The notes below the pieces were generated by a model. That model made no database searches. It saw only the letters and a program-made list of their open reading frames with translations, and was not told the DNA's origin. This document shows, piece by piece, positions 16,984-25,613 of a DNA stretch of 64,000 nt. Numbering within the stretch: the stretch's first letter is position 1; each line of letters opens with the position of its first letter. This stretch comes from Dyadobacter sp. MSC1_007. Its GTDB lineage: Bacteria > Bacteroidota > Bacteroidia > Cytophagales > Spirosomataceae. Location of the stretch: contig NZ_JAMOZL010000008.1 of assembly GCF_023667495.1 (NCBI RefSeq), positions 1 through 64,000 of the forward strand, given 5' to 3'. A program made the position numbers and the translations under genes.

Positions 16984-17985
16984 TTATTCCAGATAGCTAA
17001 CCACCGCTCTGAACCTCTTACTGTTGGGAGATACTTTTTCGAATGCTCTCGAAGACAACTTGATAACAATATCGTCGTTCACACTTGTATCGGGAATGCG
17101 CCCAATGATCCTGACGATGATTTTTTCCTGGTTATATTCATTCAACACTTCAACCAGCGCTCCAATAGGCGCAGTACGGTGAAGGCCCAAAAACTTGCTC
17201 GTACTTTCATCAGTCTCTATCACTTCCGCAAGGCCCGACTCCGACTTACGTTTTCCTTTCACGACCTTGGTCGGCGCAACCTCTTCAACCGGCTTTACAA
17301 CTTTCTCAGGAACGGCAGTTTTTGCTTTTACCGAGTCCTTAACCACGGTAGTATTTACTTTCGGAGCAGGCGGAGTGACGACAGCTGTGGTCTTTTCGGC
17401 TCCTTTTTCGCTTACGATCAGCTCCTGGCCGTCTTTCAGATTGTCGTCCGTCAGATTGTTCCATTTCCTCAAATCGGCCATCAGCACACCGTATTTTACG
17501 GCTACCCGGTACAGCGTCTGCCCTGGCTCTACTTTATGAATGCCGTTAGGCGCAACAGAAACAGCTGATGATGCAGAAGGAGCGGAAGTTGTGGCAGCAG
17601 GAGGAGTGGCAGTTGCTGTTGTCTCAACGGCAGGCTTCGATTCCTTGACCTCCGCTTTAACGAGCTCCTTCTTATCTTCCTTTTTATCCTCTTTTTTGCT
17701 GTCTTTTTTCGAAACTTTCGGAGTATATGGAACCCGTATGGTCTGTCCTGACTGGATCTGGTCGCTCATTCCGGGATTTGCTTCCCGCAATGCATGAATG
17801 GTTGTCCCGTATTGACGAACAACCGCAAACATCGTTTGTCCCTGGTTCACTCTGTGCAGGACGAAAATCTTGCCTCCTACCCTCTCGACCCCGACGGAAT
17901 CCACAGCACTTACTCCCTTTGCCCGGGCACTCTCCATTCCTGTCAACAAACCTGCCAAAAGAGTCAGGCAAAAAATGTATTTCAT
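16984..17985 (-). CDS. LysM peptidoglycan-binding protein with RlpA-like domain
   Basis: A 333-residue exported protein. Signal peptide about 1-23; first LysM domain about 42-88 (VLHRVNQGQTMFAVVRQYG); Lys/Glu- and Ala/Pro-rich linker; second LysM about 150-196 (HKVEPGQTLYRVAVKYGV); another Pro/Val linker; then a double-psi beta-barrel (about 250-333) with SGLAEVIETDESTSKF and LHRTAPIGALVEVLNEYN, typical of Bacteroidota RlpA-like domains. LysM holds it on the cell wall; the RlpA-like domain may bind or cut naked glycan strands, but the lytic Asp/His pair was not identified. It starts 3 bp after the stop of the DUF4905-like gene. Confidence 0.88.
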   Translation of the reverse strand: MKYIFCLTLLAGLLTGMESARAKGVSAVDSVGVERVGGKIFVLHRVNQGQTMFAVVRQYGTTIHALREANPGMSDQIQSGQTIRVPYTPKVSKKDSKKEDKKEDKKELVKAEVKESKPAVETTATATPPAATTSAPSASSAVSVAPNGIHKVEPGQTLYRVAVKYGVLMADLRKWNNLTDDNLKDGQELIVSEKGAEKTTAVVTPPAPKVNTTVVKDSVKAKTAVPEKVVKPVEEVAPTKVVKGKRKSESGLAEVIETDESTSKFLGLHRTAPIGALVEVLNEYNQEKIIVRIIGRIPDTSVNDDIVIKLSSRAFEKVSPNSKRFRAVVSYLE

Positions 17986-17988
17986 TTA

Positions 17989-18777
17989 TTATGAAAGCGT
18001 TAAACTCGAAAACTCATTGTTGTTTTTAAGATAAACCAGCGTCGACGCTTTCAGCATCATCGTAGATCTGCCAATTCCATCCCGCCCTTCCGACAGTTTC
18101 TCATGTAAAACAAGCTGCTTCTGGTCGGTGACTATGAGGAGGTATTGCACTGTTTTATCCTGCTCGTAAATATAATAAGAAAAGATTATATAGGGTCTTT
18201 TCTCCAGATAATCGATCTCCACCGCAATGTGGCCGTCCACCGACCGCTGAATAAATTCCGATAGTTTTGGAAAATATACATTTCCTTCCCTGTAACGAAC
18301 CGGTTCATGTAAAATTATGGATTCCCCGGTTTCGCCCTCCCGCGGCGGTATTTGCATGAGGTTACCATTGGCAGCATTGCGACAGGAATGCTGAAACTGC
18401 TCACCCGTTTTGGCGGCTACTTCAATACATTCGTGATCGATAACCCTAACCAGCAAATGATTGGGAAGTTCCCAGAGCAGGGCTCCGGTTTCTGCCGAAA
18501 TAGCAAATAAATCCGTGGGTTCAGGCAACTCCGGATACCTGTATCCGTGGAAGTAAAGATTACCATTCGCAAATGCAGTGAGCGACGTCCACCAATCGCC
18601 ACCAATAACGTCCCGATGCCAGAGCAGCCTCTCAGCCGCAACATCCACCACCGCATATGAGACTTTTTTATCTTCCACATCCCTTAACTCGATGGCCCAC
18701 AACGTGCTCTCCGGCCCAGCGTCGGGCAGTATCCTCCATATGTTCTCCGAAAACCGGAATGAAAAAAGATTTTGCAA
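17989..18777 (-). CDS. DUF4905-like protein, probable beta-propeller
   Basis: A 262-residue protein without a signal peptide. Repeated short strand patterns with Trp and Gly (GDWWTSLTAFANGNLYFHGY, DLFAISAETGALLWELPN) resemble PQQ-like propeller blades. The overall sequence fits the Bacteroidota DUF4905 family as I remember it; the function is unknown. It is the first gene of a tight minus-strand operon with the LysM, small membrane and TIGR02757 genes, and is divergent from kdsB across 53 bp. Confidence 0.7.
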   Translation of the reverse strand: MQNLFSFRFSENIWRILPDAGPESTLWAIELRDVEDKKVSYAVVDVAAERLLWHRDVIGGDWWTSLTAFANGNLYFHGYRYPELPEPTDLFAISAETGALLWELPNHLLVRVIDHECIEVAAKTGEQFQHSCRNAANGNLMQIPPREGETGESIILHEPVRYREGNVYFPKLSEFIQRSVDGHIAVEIDYLEKRPYIIFSYYIYEQDKTVQYLLIVTDQKQLVLHEKLSEGRDGIGRSTMMLKASTLVYLKNNNEFSSLTLS

Positions 18778-18830
18778 TTTTTTAGCTTTAATTTGAATCG
18801 AAATTTAATTAACCTGCTAACAACGACCTC

Positions 18831-19571
18831 GTGCGAATTTTAGGAATAATACCTGCCCGCTATGCTTCTACCCGTTTTCCTGCCAAAGCATTGGTAGATA
18901 TTGGAGGAAAAAGTATGATCCAGCGGGTCTACGAACAGTCGACCAAAGCTACTCAACTCGATCAGGTTATTGTAGCTACGGACGATGAAAGAATATTTAA
19001 CCATGTTCAAAGTTTTGGAGGAAAGGCGGTTATGACCTCGGATCATCACCAGAGCGGCACGGACAGGTGTTATGAGGCATTAACAAAAACGGACCAAACC
19101 TACGATTACGTCATCAATATCCAGGGTGACGAACCATTCATCAGCCCCGATCCTATCGACCACCTTGCCGGAGTCCTCACGGGCGAAACCGAGCTGGCAA
19201 CACTCGTGAAGGTCATCGACAGCGACGAGATACTTTTTAATCCAAATGTCCCGAAAGCCGTTTTGAACAAGCGGAATGAGGTAATGTATTTCAGCAGACA
19301 AACAATCCCATACCTGCGCAATGCGGAAACAGAGTCCTGGCTGGAAAAGCATGTCTTTTATAAACATATAGGTATTTATGCTTATCGTTCCGACGTGCTT
19401 GCAGAGATCACCAAACTTCCCGTATCATCACTCGAAAAGGCCGAAGCGCTGGAACAGCTGCGATGGCTCGAAAACGGTTACGCAATCCGCGCCGTGGTCA
19501 CTTCTGATGATTCGCACGGCGTTGATACGCCAGACGATCTTGATCGGGTGACAAAAAAATTTCTCTCATAA
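18831..19571 (+). CDS. kdsB: 3-deoxy-manno-octulosonate cytidylyltransferase
   Basis: A 246-residue enzyme that activates Kdo as CMP-Kdo for the lipopolysaccharide core, in the cytoplasm. The N-terminal nucleotide motif IIPARYASTRFPAKAL (about 5-20), the TDDERI segment, the HQSGTDRCYEA motif and NIQGDEPFI with the metal-binding Asp are all present, as is the late HIGIYAYR. Length equals the usual 245-250. The start is GTG at 18831; no ATG precedes the conserved IPARY motif. Presence of kdsB confirms a Gram-negative envelope. Confidence 0.96.
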   Translation: MRILGIIPARYASTRFPAKALVDIGGKSMIQRVYEQSTKATQLDQVIVATDDERIFNHVQSFGGKAVMTSDHHQSGTDRCYEALTKTDQTYDYVINIQGDEPFISPDPIDHLAGVLTGETELATLVKVIDSDEILFNPNVPKAVLNKRNEVMYFSRQTIPYLRNAETESWLEKHVFYKHIGIYAYRSDVLAEITKLPVSSLEKAEALEQLRWLENGYAIRAVVTSDDSHGVDTPDDLDRVTKKFLS

Positions 19572-19732
19572 GGCCGACCGGTGGAACGCATTTTTTACAT
19601 TGAAGAATAACGTATAAGGCTGCAACGTGTATTTCTTAAAAAACGTTAAAACAGCATATTTTATACCACCCGCAGACGACGGGGCGTTACCCTTACATGC
19701 ATTAATTCACTTACCATTGAAAAAACAAGCAT

Positions 19733-21298
19733 ATGCAATATAACATCCTTTGGGCCGATGACGAAATAGATCTTCTCAAACCTCATATCATGTTTCTGAC
19801 CAATAAAGGTTACAGCGTAACGCCCGTCAACAGCGGTGCCGATGCGCTCGACCGCATTGAAAACGACCGGTTTGACATTGTTTTCCTGGACGAAATGATG
19901 CCTGGTATGACGGGCCTGGAAACCCTTGCGCAGATCAAGCAGCAGCAGCCAAACCTGCCGGTGGTCATGATCACGAAAAGCGAGGAAGAGCATATTATGG
20001 AGGACGCTATCGGCTCAAAAATAGATGATTACCTCATCAAGCCACTGAACCCCAATCAGATACTTCTTTCAGTTAAAAAAATACTGGACAACAAAAGACT
20101 AGTTACAGAGAAAACGACGCTTAGTTATCAGCAGGAATTCAGGAGCCTGGCCATGCAATATCAGGACAGGATCGGGCATGAAGAATGGGCGGATATTTAC
20201 AAAAAACTCATTTACTGGGAATTGGAACTGGAAAATTCCGAGGATCAGGGAATGGCGGAAGTTTTCAGTATGCAGAAAAGCGAGGCTAATGCCAATTTCT
20301 GCAAGTTCATTGAAGATGAATACGAAGACTGGCTGAACGATCCCCGTTCCGACAAGCCGATTTTGTCACATCAATTGATGAAACAAAAGGTTTTCCCGCT
20401 CCTGAAAGGCACCGACGGCCCTATTTTCTTTCTGTTGATCGACAATTTCAGATATGATCAGTGGAAAATGATCCAGCCGATCTTGCAGGAGTATTTTAAC
20501 ATTGAAGAAGAATCATCGTACTATTCCATTCTGCCTACGACCACCGGCTATGCGCGTAATGCTATATTCTCCGGACTAATGCCTAGCGAGATGGAGCGGA
20601 AACATCCGCAATGGTGGGTAAGCGACGAAAATACACCGGAAGGTGAAGAAGGGTTGAACAACCACGAGCAGGATTTTCTCCAGAAGCAGCTGGAAATGAA
20701 CCACCTGAATATCAAGTTTTCGTATTCCAAGATATTGAACACCAATCAAGGCAAAGCATTGGTCGACAATTTCAACAATATGCTGAATAACCAGCTGAAT
20801 GTGATCGTCTACAACTTTGTGGATATGCTTTCCCATGCGCGCACGGATGTTCAGATGATCAAGGAGCTTGCGCCTGATGAAGCAGCTTACCGCTCGATTA
20901 CGCGCTCATGGTTCCAGCATTCACCATTGCTCGATTTTATCCGTAAGGTCGCTGAGAAAAAAGGCAGACTGATCCTTACAACCGACCATGGAATGATCCG
21001 CGTTCAGAAACCGGTTAAAATTATCGGTTACCGCGAAACGAATACGAACCTACGTTACAAGCACGGCAAAAATCTCGGATTCGACGATAACCATTTGATG
21101 GTTTGTCGCAAACCGGAAAGAATATTTCTGCCTAAACCGCACGTGTCTACTTCCTACGTCTTTACGAAAGAGGATTACTTCTTTGCTTATCCAAACAACT
21201 ATAACCAGTATGTTAACCTCTATCGCGACACATTCCAGCACGGAGGCGTTTCGCTGGAAGAAATGATCATTCCGGTTATCGATTTGAAGGCCAAATAG
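19733..21298 (+). CDS. porX: PorX, type IX secretion response regulator with PglZ-like phosphatase domain
   Basis: A 521-residue protein. The N-terminal receiver domain (1-120) has acidic residues D9/D10, phosphoacceptor D53 (FLDEMMPG) and K103. Helical linker about 125-200, then a PglZ/alkaline-phosphatase-like domain (about 215-521) with IFFLLIDNFRYDQWK and LTTDHGMIRVQKP, carrying metal-binding Asp and His residues. In Porphyromonas and relatives PorX controls type IX secretion genes with sensor PorY and sigma SigP, and its phosphatase part hydrolyses oligonucleotides. porY is not adjacent here. Secreted substrates with sorting tails are encoded at 12042 and 13729. Confidence 0.95.
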   Translation: MQYNILWADDEIDLLKPHIMFLTNKGYSVTPVNSGADALDRIENDRFDIVFLDEMMPGMTGLETLAQIKQQQPNLPVVMITKSEEEHIMEDAIGSKIDDYLIKPLNPNQILLSVKKILDNKRLVTEKTTLSYQQEFRSLAMQYQDRIGHEEWADIYKKLIYWELELENSEDQGMAEVFSMQKSEANANFCKFIEDEYEDWLNDPRSDKPILSHQLMKQKVFPLLKGTDGPIFFLLIDNFRYDQWKMIQPILQEYFNIEEESSYYSILPTTTGYARNAIFSGLMPSEMERKHPQWWVSDENTPEGEEGLNNHEQDFLQKQLEMNHLNIKFSYSKILNTNQGKALVDNFNNMLNNQLNVIVYNFVDMLSHARTDVQMIKELAPDEAAYRSITRSWFQHSPLLDFIRKVAEKKGRLILTTDHGMIRVQKPVKIIGYRETNTNLRYKHGKNLGFDDNHLMVCRKPERIFLPKPHVSTSYVFTKEDYFFAYPNNYNQYVNLYRDTFQHGGVSLEEMIIPVIDLKAK

Positions 21299-21319
21299 AA
21301 GATAAAGCGAGTGAGTATA

Positions 21320-21364
21320 AAAGCAAAAGCGGTATCCGAATAACTCGGGCACCGCTTTTGCTTT
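21320..21364. terminator. bidirectional terminator between porX and ftsE
   Basis: AAAGCAAAAGCGGT (21320-21333) pairs with ACCGCTTTTGCTTT (21351-21364), with an inner CCGA/TCGG hairpin. It serves porX (+) and ftsE (-), which converge. Confidence 0.85.
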
Positions 21365-21376
21365 GCAAACAGTATT

Positions 21377-22060
21377 TTACTGACTCACAGTAACGGTACC
21401 ATTTTCACATTTGATAACCCTGGCGGGAAATCTCCTTAAAAAGTCGTGGTTGTGGGTTGCCATTAGGATGGCGGTTCCTGCATTGTTAATAGTCCTGAAA
21501 ACCTGCATAATCTGATCTCCTACTTCGGGATCGAGGTTACCGGTGGGTTCGTCCGCAAGCAGTATCTGAGGCTCATTGAGCATGGCCCGTGCTATCACGA
21601 CGCGCTGCTGCTCGCCTCCCGAAAGTTGGTGAGGCATCCGCTTTTGGGCGGTACCAAGTCCTACCTGCATTAAAACCTCCGCAATGCGCTTGGAGATCTT
21701 TGCCTGCTGCTCCCAACCTGTGGCGCGCAAAACAAACGACAGGTTATCTTCGACAGTTCTATCAGACAAAAGCTGAAAATCCTGAAAAACAATACCTATC
21801 CTGCGTCTCAGAAAAGGGATATCAGCCCTTTTAATGTTATGAAGCTCATAACCAGCCACTTTGGCAGATCCGGTATGAAGCCACAAGTCGGCGTATAGTG
21901 TTTTTAAAAGTGAGCTCTTACCACTACCAGTCCGGCCGATAAGGTAAACAAACTCCCCTTTATTGATCTCAAAATGAACATCGTTCAACACAGGCCGCTC
22001 ACCCTGATAAATATCTGCACGATCCAGTATGATTATTGGCTCCGTTGACTCAGTGGTCAT
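21377..22060 (-). CDS. ftsE: cell division ATP-binding protein FtsE
   Basis: A 227-residue ABC ATPase. Walker A GRTGSGKS (42-49), Q-loop in VFQDFQLL, signature LSGGEQQRVVIARA, Walker B ILLADEPTGNLD and the H-loop ATHNHDF are intact. FtsE with the membrane protein FtsX couples ATP hydrolysis to peptidoglycan hydrolase activation at the septum. The length and the lack of an extended C-terminus fit FtsE; the LolD family is the main alternative. No ftsX lies next to it, which in Bacteroidota is common. Confidence 0.85.
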   Translation of the reverse strand: MTTESTEPIIILDRADIYQGERPVLNDVHFEINKGEFVYLIGRTGSGKSSLLKTLYADLWLHTGSAKVAGYELHNIKRADIPFLRRRIGIVFQDFQLLSDRTVEDNLSFVLRATGWEQQAKISKRIAEVLMQVGLGTAQKRMPHQLSGGEQQRVVIARAMLNEPQILLADEPTGNLDPEVGDQIMQVFRTINNAGTAILMATHNHDFLRRFPARVIKCENGTVTVSQ

Positions 22061-22112
22061 AAAGATTTTTTAAAAGTAAATGATTGGGATTGAGCGAAAC
22101 GCTGTTCGTTTG

Positions 22113-22251
22113 CACTTCGACTGCGCTCAGTGTGACAACGCTAACTGTCATCATGAGAGCATCGGGCCGCTCAGTGTGACAACCGTTACTGTCATCCTGA
22201 GCGCAGCCGAAGGATTTTTGCAAGTGCACTTCGACTACGCTCAGTGTGACA
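22113..22251. repeat. cluster of inverted extragenic repeats with a TTCGACTrCGCTCAGTGTGACA core
   Basis: Full plus-orientation copies lie at 22113-22137 and 22227-22251, a partial one at 22167-22181. Minus-orientation copies lie at 22146-22160 and 22190-22215 (the latter reads TGTCATCCTGAGCGCAGCCG and on). Neighbouring copies in opposite orientation can fold into long hairpins. Such sequences are widespread short extragenic repeats in Bacteroidota genomes. They fill the 214-bp gap between fsa and ftsE. Confidence 0.8.
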
Positions 22252-22274
22252 TTAGCAGTGCGCCATTGTCATTA

Positions 22275-22931
22275 TTACGAATTCCCTTTGTTATAATCCG
22301 AAAGGAATTTCGCAAGACCGATGTCAGTCAATGGGTGTTTCAACAACGCTTCCATTGCGCTCAATGGGCCTGTCATTACATCAGCACCAACCTCAGCGCA
22401 CTGGATAATGTGCATTGGGTGACGAACTGACGCAGCAAGTACCTGTGTATCAAATCCGTAATTTCTGTATATCGTCAAAATCTGCTCGATCAAAGCGATA
22501 CCGTCGGTTGAGATATCGTCCAGACGGCCTACGAAAGGAGAAACATAAGTTGCACCTGCTTTCGCTGCCAGAAGAGCTTGTCCTGCCGAAAAGATAAGAG
22601 TACAGTTGGTACGAATGCCTTTTCCTGAGAAATATTTCAGCGCTTTAACGCCTTCCTTGGTTATTGGAACTTTCACAACAATTTTCTCATCGATCTCTAC
22701 CAATTCTTCTCCTTCACGGATCATTCCTTCCAAATCGACTGAAATCACCTCAGCACTTACATCGCCATCCACGATATCGCAGATTGCCTTGTAGTGACGC
22801 ATAATATTATCCTTACCTGTGATTCCTTCTTTTGCCATCAAGGATGGGTTGGTAGTAACACCGTCTAGAACACCAAGTGCCTGCGCTTCCCGAATTTCGT
22901 TCAGATTGGCAGTATCAATGAAAAATTTCAT
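22275..22931 (-). CDS. fsa: fructose-6-phosphate aldolase-type transaldolase
   Basis: A 218-residue class I aldolase of the small transaldolase/FSA group. It begins [20 protein letters not shown], contains GVTTNPSL (about 24-31), the Schiff-base Lys in IVVKVPIT (about 84-91), [11 protein letters not shown] and AASVRHP, each a family hallmark. It moves dihydroxyacetone units between sugar phosphates in the pentose phosphate pathway, or cleaves fructose 6-phosphate. Which of the two it prefers depends on a residue (Gln vs Glu near the end) I do not assign here. It lies upstream of ftsE on the same strand but with a repeat-filled gap. Confidence 0.93.
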   Translation of the reverse strand: MKFFIDTANLNEIREAQALGVLDGVTTNPSLMAKEGITGKDNIMRHYKAICDIVDGDVSAEVISVDLEGMIREGEELVEIDEKIVVKVPITKEGVKALKYFSGKGIRTNCTLIFSAGQALLAAKAGATYVSPFVGRLDDISTDGIALIEQILTIYRNYGFDTQVLAASVRHPMHIIQCAEVGADVMTGPLSAMEALLKHPLTDIGLAKFLSDYNKGNS

Positions 22932-23032
22932 ATTGAGAATTTATTGGTTAGAATATTCCACAAAAGTAGAAAACCCTGAACAAAAGCAAAAAGAAAGAAA
23001 GCGGAGAATATGCAGGAGAAGAAATAAAAAAA

Positions 23033-23124
23033 GGCAAACCGAGAATCTCACCGCATCGACCACCTACCCTTGCTTCCGTCAGGACCTGGGGGATTCGGAA
23101 GGAGCTGGTAGTTCCGATTTGCCG
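23033..23124 (-). ncRNA. ffs: signal recognition particle RNA, small bacterial type
   Basis: On the minus strand the sequence contains CCCAGGTCCTGACGGAAGCA then AGGGTAGG, which is the apical SRP domain IV with its GGTCC and asymmetric GGAAGCA loop. The ends pair: GGCAAATCGG at the 5' end with CCGGTTTGCC-like text (CTCGGTTTGCC) at the 3' end, immediately followed by a run of seven T residues as terminator. Length about 92 nt, as for 4.5S RNA. A -7 promoter box TATCTTTG (plus strand CAAAGATA, 23129-23136) lies right upstream and predicts a start near 23123-23125. Confidence 0.93.
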
Positions 23125-23128
23125 GGTG

Positions 23129-23136
23129 CAAAGATA
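23129..23136 (-). promoter_or_regulatory. -7 promoter box of the SRP RNA gene
   Basis: TATCTTTG on the minus strand matches TAnnTTTG exactly. Its distance to the first paired base of the RNA is 5-6 nt, as expected. The -33 element is not clear. Confidence 0.65.
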
Positions 23137-23183
23137 AAGACATTTTATTAACAAAAAGAAAACATTCGTTGCGGCTTTCGCCT

Positions 23184-23191
23184 TACTTTTG
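23184..23191 (+). promoter_or_regulatory. -7 promoter box of the TPR lipoprotein gene
   Basis: TACTTTTG matches TAnnTTTG exactly, 26 bp before the ATG at 23218. It is back to back with the SRP RNA promoter. No good -33 box is seen. Confidence 0.5.
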
Positions 23192-23217
23192 TGCGAATCA
23201 ACTAGAAATGAATCAGT

Positions 23218-23931
23218 ATGCCCCGATTATTTTTTTTATTTTTTCTGTTTTTACTCTACTCCTGTTCCCAATCTTCTGACGCTTTCCTGCAAAAAGGGAA
23301 AGAGCTCATGCAACAAGGCAAGACGCGTGAAGCAATCGATTTTATCAACAAAGCCATTGAAAAAAATACCAGCAATGCCGACGCGTTCAACCTCCGCGGC
23401 GTTGCCTACTACGAATTAAAAGAGTTTCCCAACGCATTATTGGATTTCGGACAAGCCATTCGGCTGCAACCCGCGTCCTACCGCCCCTATTTCAACCGCG
23501 CATTGCTTTATACCGACGAAAACAAGCTGGACTCCGCATTTGCCGACTACAATAAATCAGCAGAACTGGCGCCCGACACTGCCGATGTTTTCCTGAACCG
23601 TGGCCAATTGCTGGTGCTGATGGACAAAACCACGGAGGCTATCGCCGATTTTGAAAAAGCCACAAAACTCGATGTCAACAACAAGCAGGCCTGGTATAAC
23701 CTCGGAAACACCTACTACCGGGCTGCCGACTATAAAAAAGCAACCCTGGCCTTCCGTCAGACCGTCAAACTGGATGCGCAATATGGTAAGGCATTCTACG
23801 GGCTGGGACTGGCGCAGTGGAATGATGGTGAAAAAGACCTCGGCTGTACCAACCTGAAACAAGCTCTGAAGTTGGGTTATAACGATGCTGCCAACGCATT
23901 AGCCCAATTTTGTCAGGAAGGAACGCGCTAA
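23218..23931 (+). CDS. TPR-repeat lipoprotein
   Basis: A 237-residue protein. The N-terminal lipoprotein signal (about 1-16) has the lipobox LLYSC with Cys at about 16. The rest is a solenoid of about six tetratricopeptide repeats (for example ADAFNLRGVAYYELKEFPNA, PYFNRALLYTDENKLDSAF, AWYNLGNTYYRAADYKKA). TPR lipoproteins act as scaffolds in the envelope; partners are unknown. It has its own promoter and no clear operon partner. Confidence 0.88.
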   Translation: MPRLFFLFFLFLLYSCSQSSDAFLQKGKELMQQGKTREAIDFINKAIEKNTSNADAFNLRGVAYYELKEFPNALLDFGQAIRLQPASYRPYFNRALLYTDENKLDSAFADYNKSAELAPDTADVFLNRGQLLVLMDKTTEAIADFEKATKLDVNNKQAWYNLGNTYYRAADYKKATLAFRQTVKLDAQYGKAFYGLGLAQWNDGEKDLGCTNLKQALKLGYNDAANALAQFCQEGTR

Positions 23932-24016
23932 AATGCGGTATGGAATAGTTAATAATGCATTGAAACCCGCTTATAACATATCCTTAACCTGAGTATTTAC
24001 TTTAACCCACTCCGTA

Positions 24017-24346
24017 ATGAAACTTTTCAAAATATTTTTCGGGATCGTTTTCGTCATTTTTGCATATCTCCAGTTGAACGACCCGGATTCAGGAGTCTGG
24101 ATCGCCATTTACAGCTTTGCTGCGCTGGCGTGTTTTATGAGTATCCGTGAATTGTGGCCGAGCTGGGTATTTTACGTTTTAGCTGCTGGCTATATTGTCG
24201 GCGGAATCCTGCAATGGCCGCCTCAATTTGAAGGAATATTTTTCGGAGAAACTGCCATGCGCAGCCTGAATATCGAACTGGCCAGAGAATCACTAGGTCT
24301 GGGTATTTGCGCGCTGGTAATGCTGGTATTAGGCAAATGGGGCTGA
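24017..24346 (+). CDS. TMEM220-like small membrane protein
   Basis: A 109-residue protein with about four hydrophobic segments and the early motif FAYLQLNDPDSGVWIAIYSF, which is characteristic of the transmembrane-220 family. The function of the family is unknown. Its stop is 2 bp from the end of birA on the other strand. Confidence 0.75.
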   Translation: MKLFKIFFGIVFVIFAYLQLNDPDSGVWIAIYSFAALACFMSIRELWPSWVFYVLAAGYIVGGILQWPPQFEGIFFGETAMRSLNIELARESLGLGICALVMLVLGKWG

Positions 24347-24348
24347 TA

Positions 24349-25110
24349 TCACTCCTTTACCCATTCAATTTCCTTTAACCCGAATTCCAGTATTTCATTT
24401 TCGGTGGCCAGCTTGACGCAGATCTTACCTTGCGGCGTCACGCCGGTCACTGTTCCGTTTACGGCATTGCCCTGATAAACGAATTTCACTTCTTCATTGT
24501 AGCCGAACAGATTTTGCAGATATTCCTCCCGGATTACATGTGCCTGAGAGTGCAATTTGAGATAATAGGCATCCAAAAATCCCGCAAGTTTCTGAAACTC
24601 CTCCGACAGGATGTATCGCCTTCCGGTTTCCTTCCCGAGTGAAGTTGCGTAATTGTTTTCAAAAGCTAACTGATTGATATTAACACCCATTCCTATGATT
24701 GAATGCGCTATCCTGTTTCCCTGAATGGTATTTTCTATCAGGATGCCGCACGCTTTTCTACCGTTAAGATAGATGTCGTTAGGCCATTTAACTTCTGCAC
24801 CCGTAATGTAGGAAGCCAGATAAGCCCGAATGGCCAGCGCGACGGTCTGGCTAAGCAGAAACTGATCATTCACCGGCAGAAATCCAGGTGTTAAAATAAC
24901 TGAAAACGTTAGATTTTCACTTGCATTGGCGAGCCAGGTTGTACCCCGTTGCCCTCTTCCTTTTACCTGATTATCGGTTATGACAATGGTCCCCTCCGCA
25001 AACAGGCCGGCATGTACTATTTCCGCCGCTATGTCGTTTGTGGAGTGACAAGTTGGCAGATATATAACTTTTTTACCAATAATTAAGGTATTCGGTGTGG
25101 AGTTGTACAA
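24349..25110 (-). CDS. birA: biotin--[acetyl-CoA carboxylase] ligase
   Basis: A 253-residue BirA without the N-terminal DNA-binding domain, thus a monofunctional ligase and not a repressor. Motifs: STND (23-26), GRGQRGTTW (51-59) for biotinyl-AMP binding, VKWPNDIYLNGRKACGIL (K108 and K119) in the catalytic core, and a small SH3-like C-terminal domain. It attaches biotin to the carboxyl carrier protein of acetyl-CoA carboxylase. The start is a TTG at 25110: an in-frame stop lies five codons upstream and no ATG precedes STND. It is divergent from rsfS. Confidence 0.92.
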   Translation of the reverse strand: MYNSTPNTLIIGKKVIYLPTCHSTNDIAAEIVHAGLFAEGTIVITDNQVKGRGQRGTTWLANASENLTFSVILTPGFLPVNDQFLLSQTVALAIRAYLASYITGAEVKWPNDIYLNGRKACGILIENTIQGNRIAHSIIGMGVNINQLAFENNYATSLGKETGRRYILSEEFQKLAGFLDAYYLKLHSQAHVIREEYLQNLFGYNEEVKFVYQGNAVNGTVTGVTPQGKICVKLATENEILEFGLKEIEWVKE

Positions 25111-25154
25111 TTTTTTTGTTTTACTTTAGGGTTTAGAAATGGAATCAACTACGC

Positions 25155-25538
25155 ATGAAAGAACGCAAAAATAAAGAACTATCCTCAAAAGATCTCACCG
25201 AACTAGTGGTGAAGGGAATGACAGAAAAGAAAGGTTTGGACATAGCAATACTTGACCTCAGAAAAGTAAAAAATTCAATAACCGATTTTTTTGTAATTTG
25301 TTCGGGTAACTCCGACACGCAGATCGACGCTTTGGCCAGTTCGGTTGAAGACGAAGTTTATAAAATGTCCAAAACAGAACCCTGGCAGAAAGAAGGAAAG
25401 GCGAATGGAGAATGGATTTTGATTGATTATGTGGACGTTGTAGCCCATATTTTCAATAAAGAACGCCGCAAACATTACGATCTGGAAGAACTTTGGGGAG
25501 ATGCAGAGGTAACATACCTGGAAGATTCCATGGTGTAA
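25155..25538 (+). CDS. rsfS: ribosomal silencing factor RsfS
   Basis: A 127-residue protein of the RsfS/Iojap family. Hallmarks: GLDIAILDLRKV, DFFVICSGNSDTQIDALASSV, and WILIDYVDVVAHIFNKERRKHYDLEELWGDA (key part VVAHIFNKERR). It binds uL14 on the large subunit and blocks joining with the small subunit during starvation. It is followed by ftsH, an order common in Bacteroidota. Confidence 0.95.
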   Translation: MKERKNKELSSKDLTELVVKGMTEKKGLDIAILDLRKVKNSITDFFVICSGNSDTQIDALASSVEDEVYKMSKTEPWQKEGKANGEWILIDYVDVVAHIFNKERRKHYDLEELWGDAEVTYLEDSMV

Positions 25539-25541
25539 ATG

Positions 25542-25569
25542 CCGGCCGGGCGAACATTAGCCCGACCGG
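25542..25569 (+). promoter_or_regulatory. hairpin between rsfS and ftsH
   Basis: CCGGCCGGGC (25542-25551) pairs with GCCCGACCGG (25560-25569) with one mismatch and an 8-nt loop. There is no T run, so it is more likely an RNA-stability or partial attenuation element than a full terminator. Confidence 0.4.
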
Positions 25570-25613
25570 AATTGTTGTTAGTTTATATTTCCTCTCTTAA
25601 TTAAAGCTATAGA

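Noticed and set aside
19572..19732. Possible regulatory RNA or promoter upstream of porX
   Set aside because: Only A/T-rich sequence and a weak CGCCCCGTCG-type hairpin; no TAnnTTTG match was found.
21377..22060. LolD or a generic ABC exporter ATPase in place of FtsE
   Set aside because: Short length and FtsE-like start and signature favour FtsE; no partner permease is adjacent. LolD remains a minor alternative.
22080..22430. A 116-residue plus-strand reading frame
   Set aside because: It is made of extragenic repeats and the antisense of the transaldolase gene; no protein family features.
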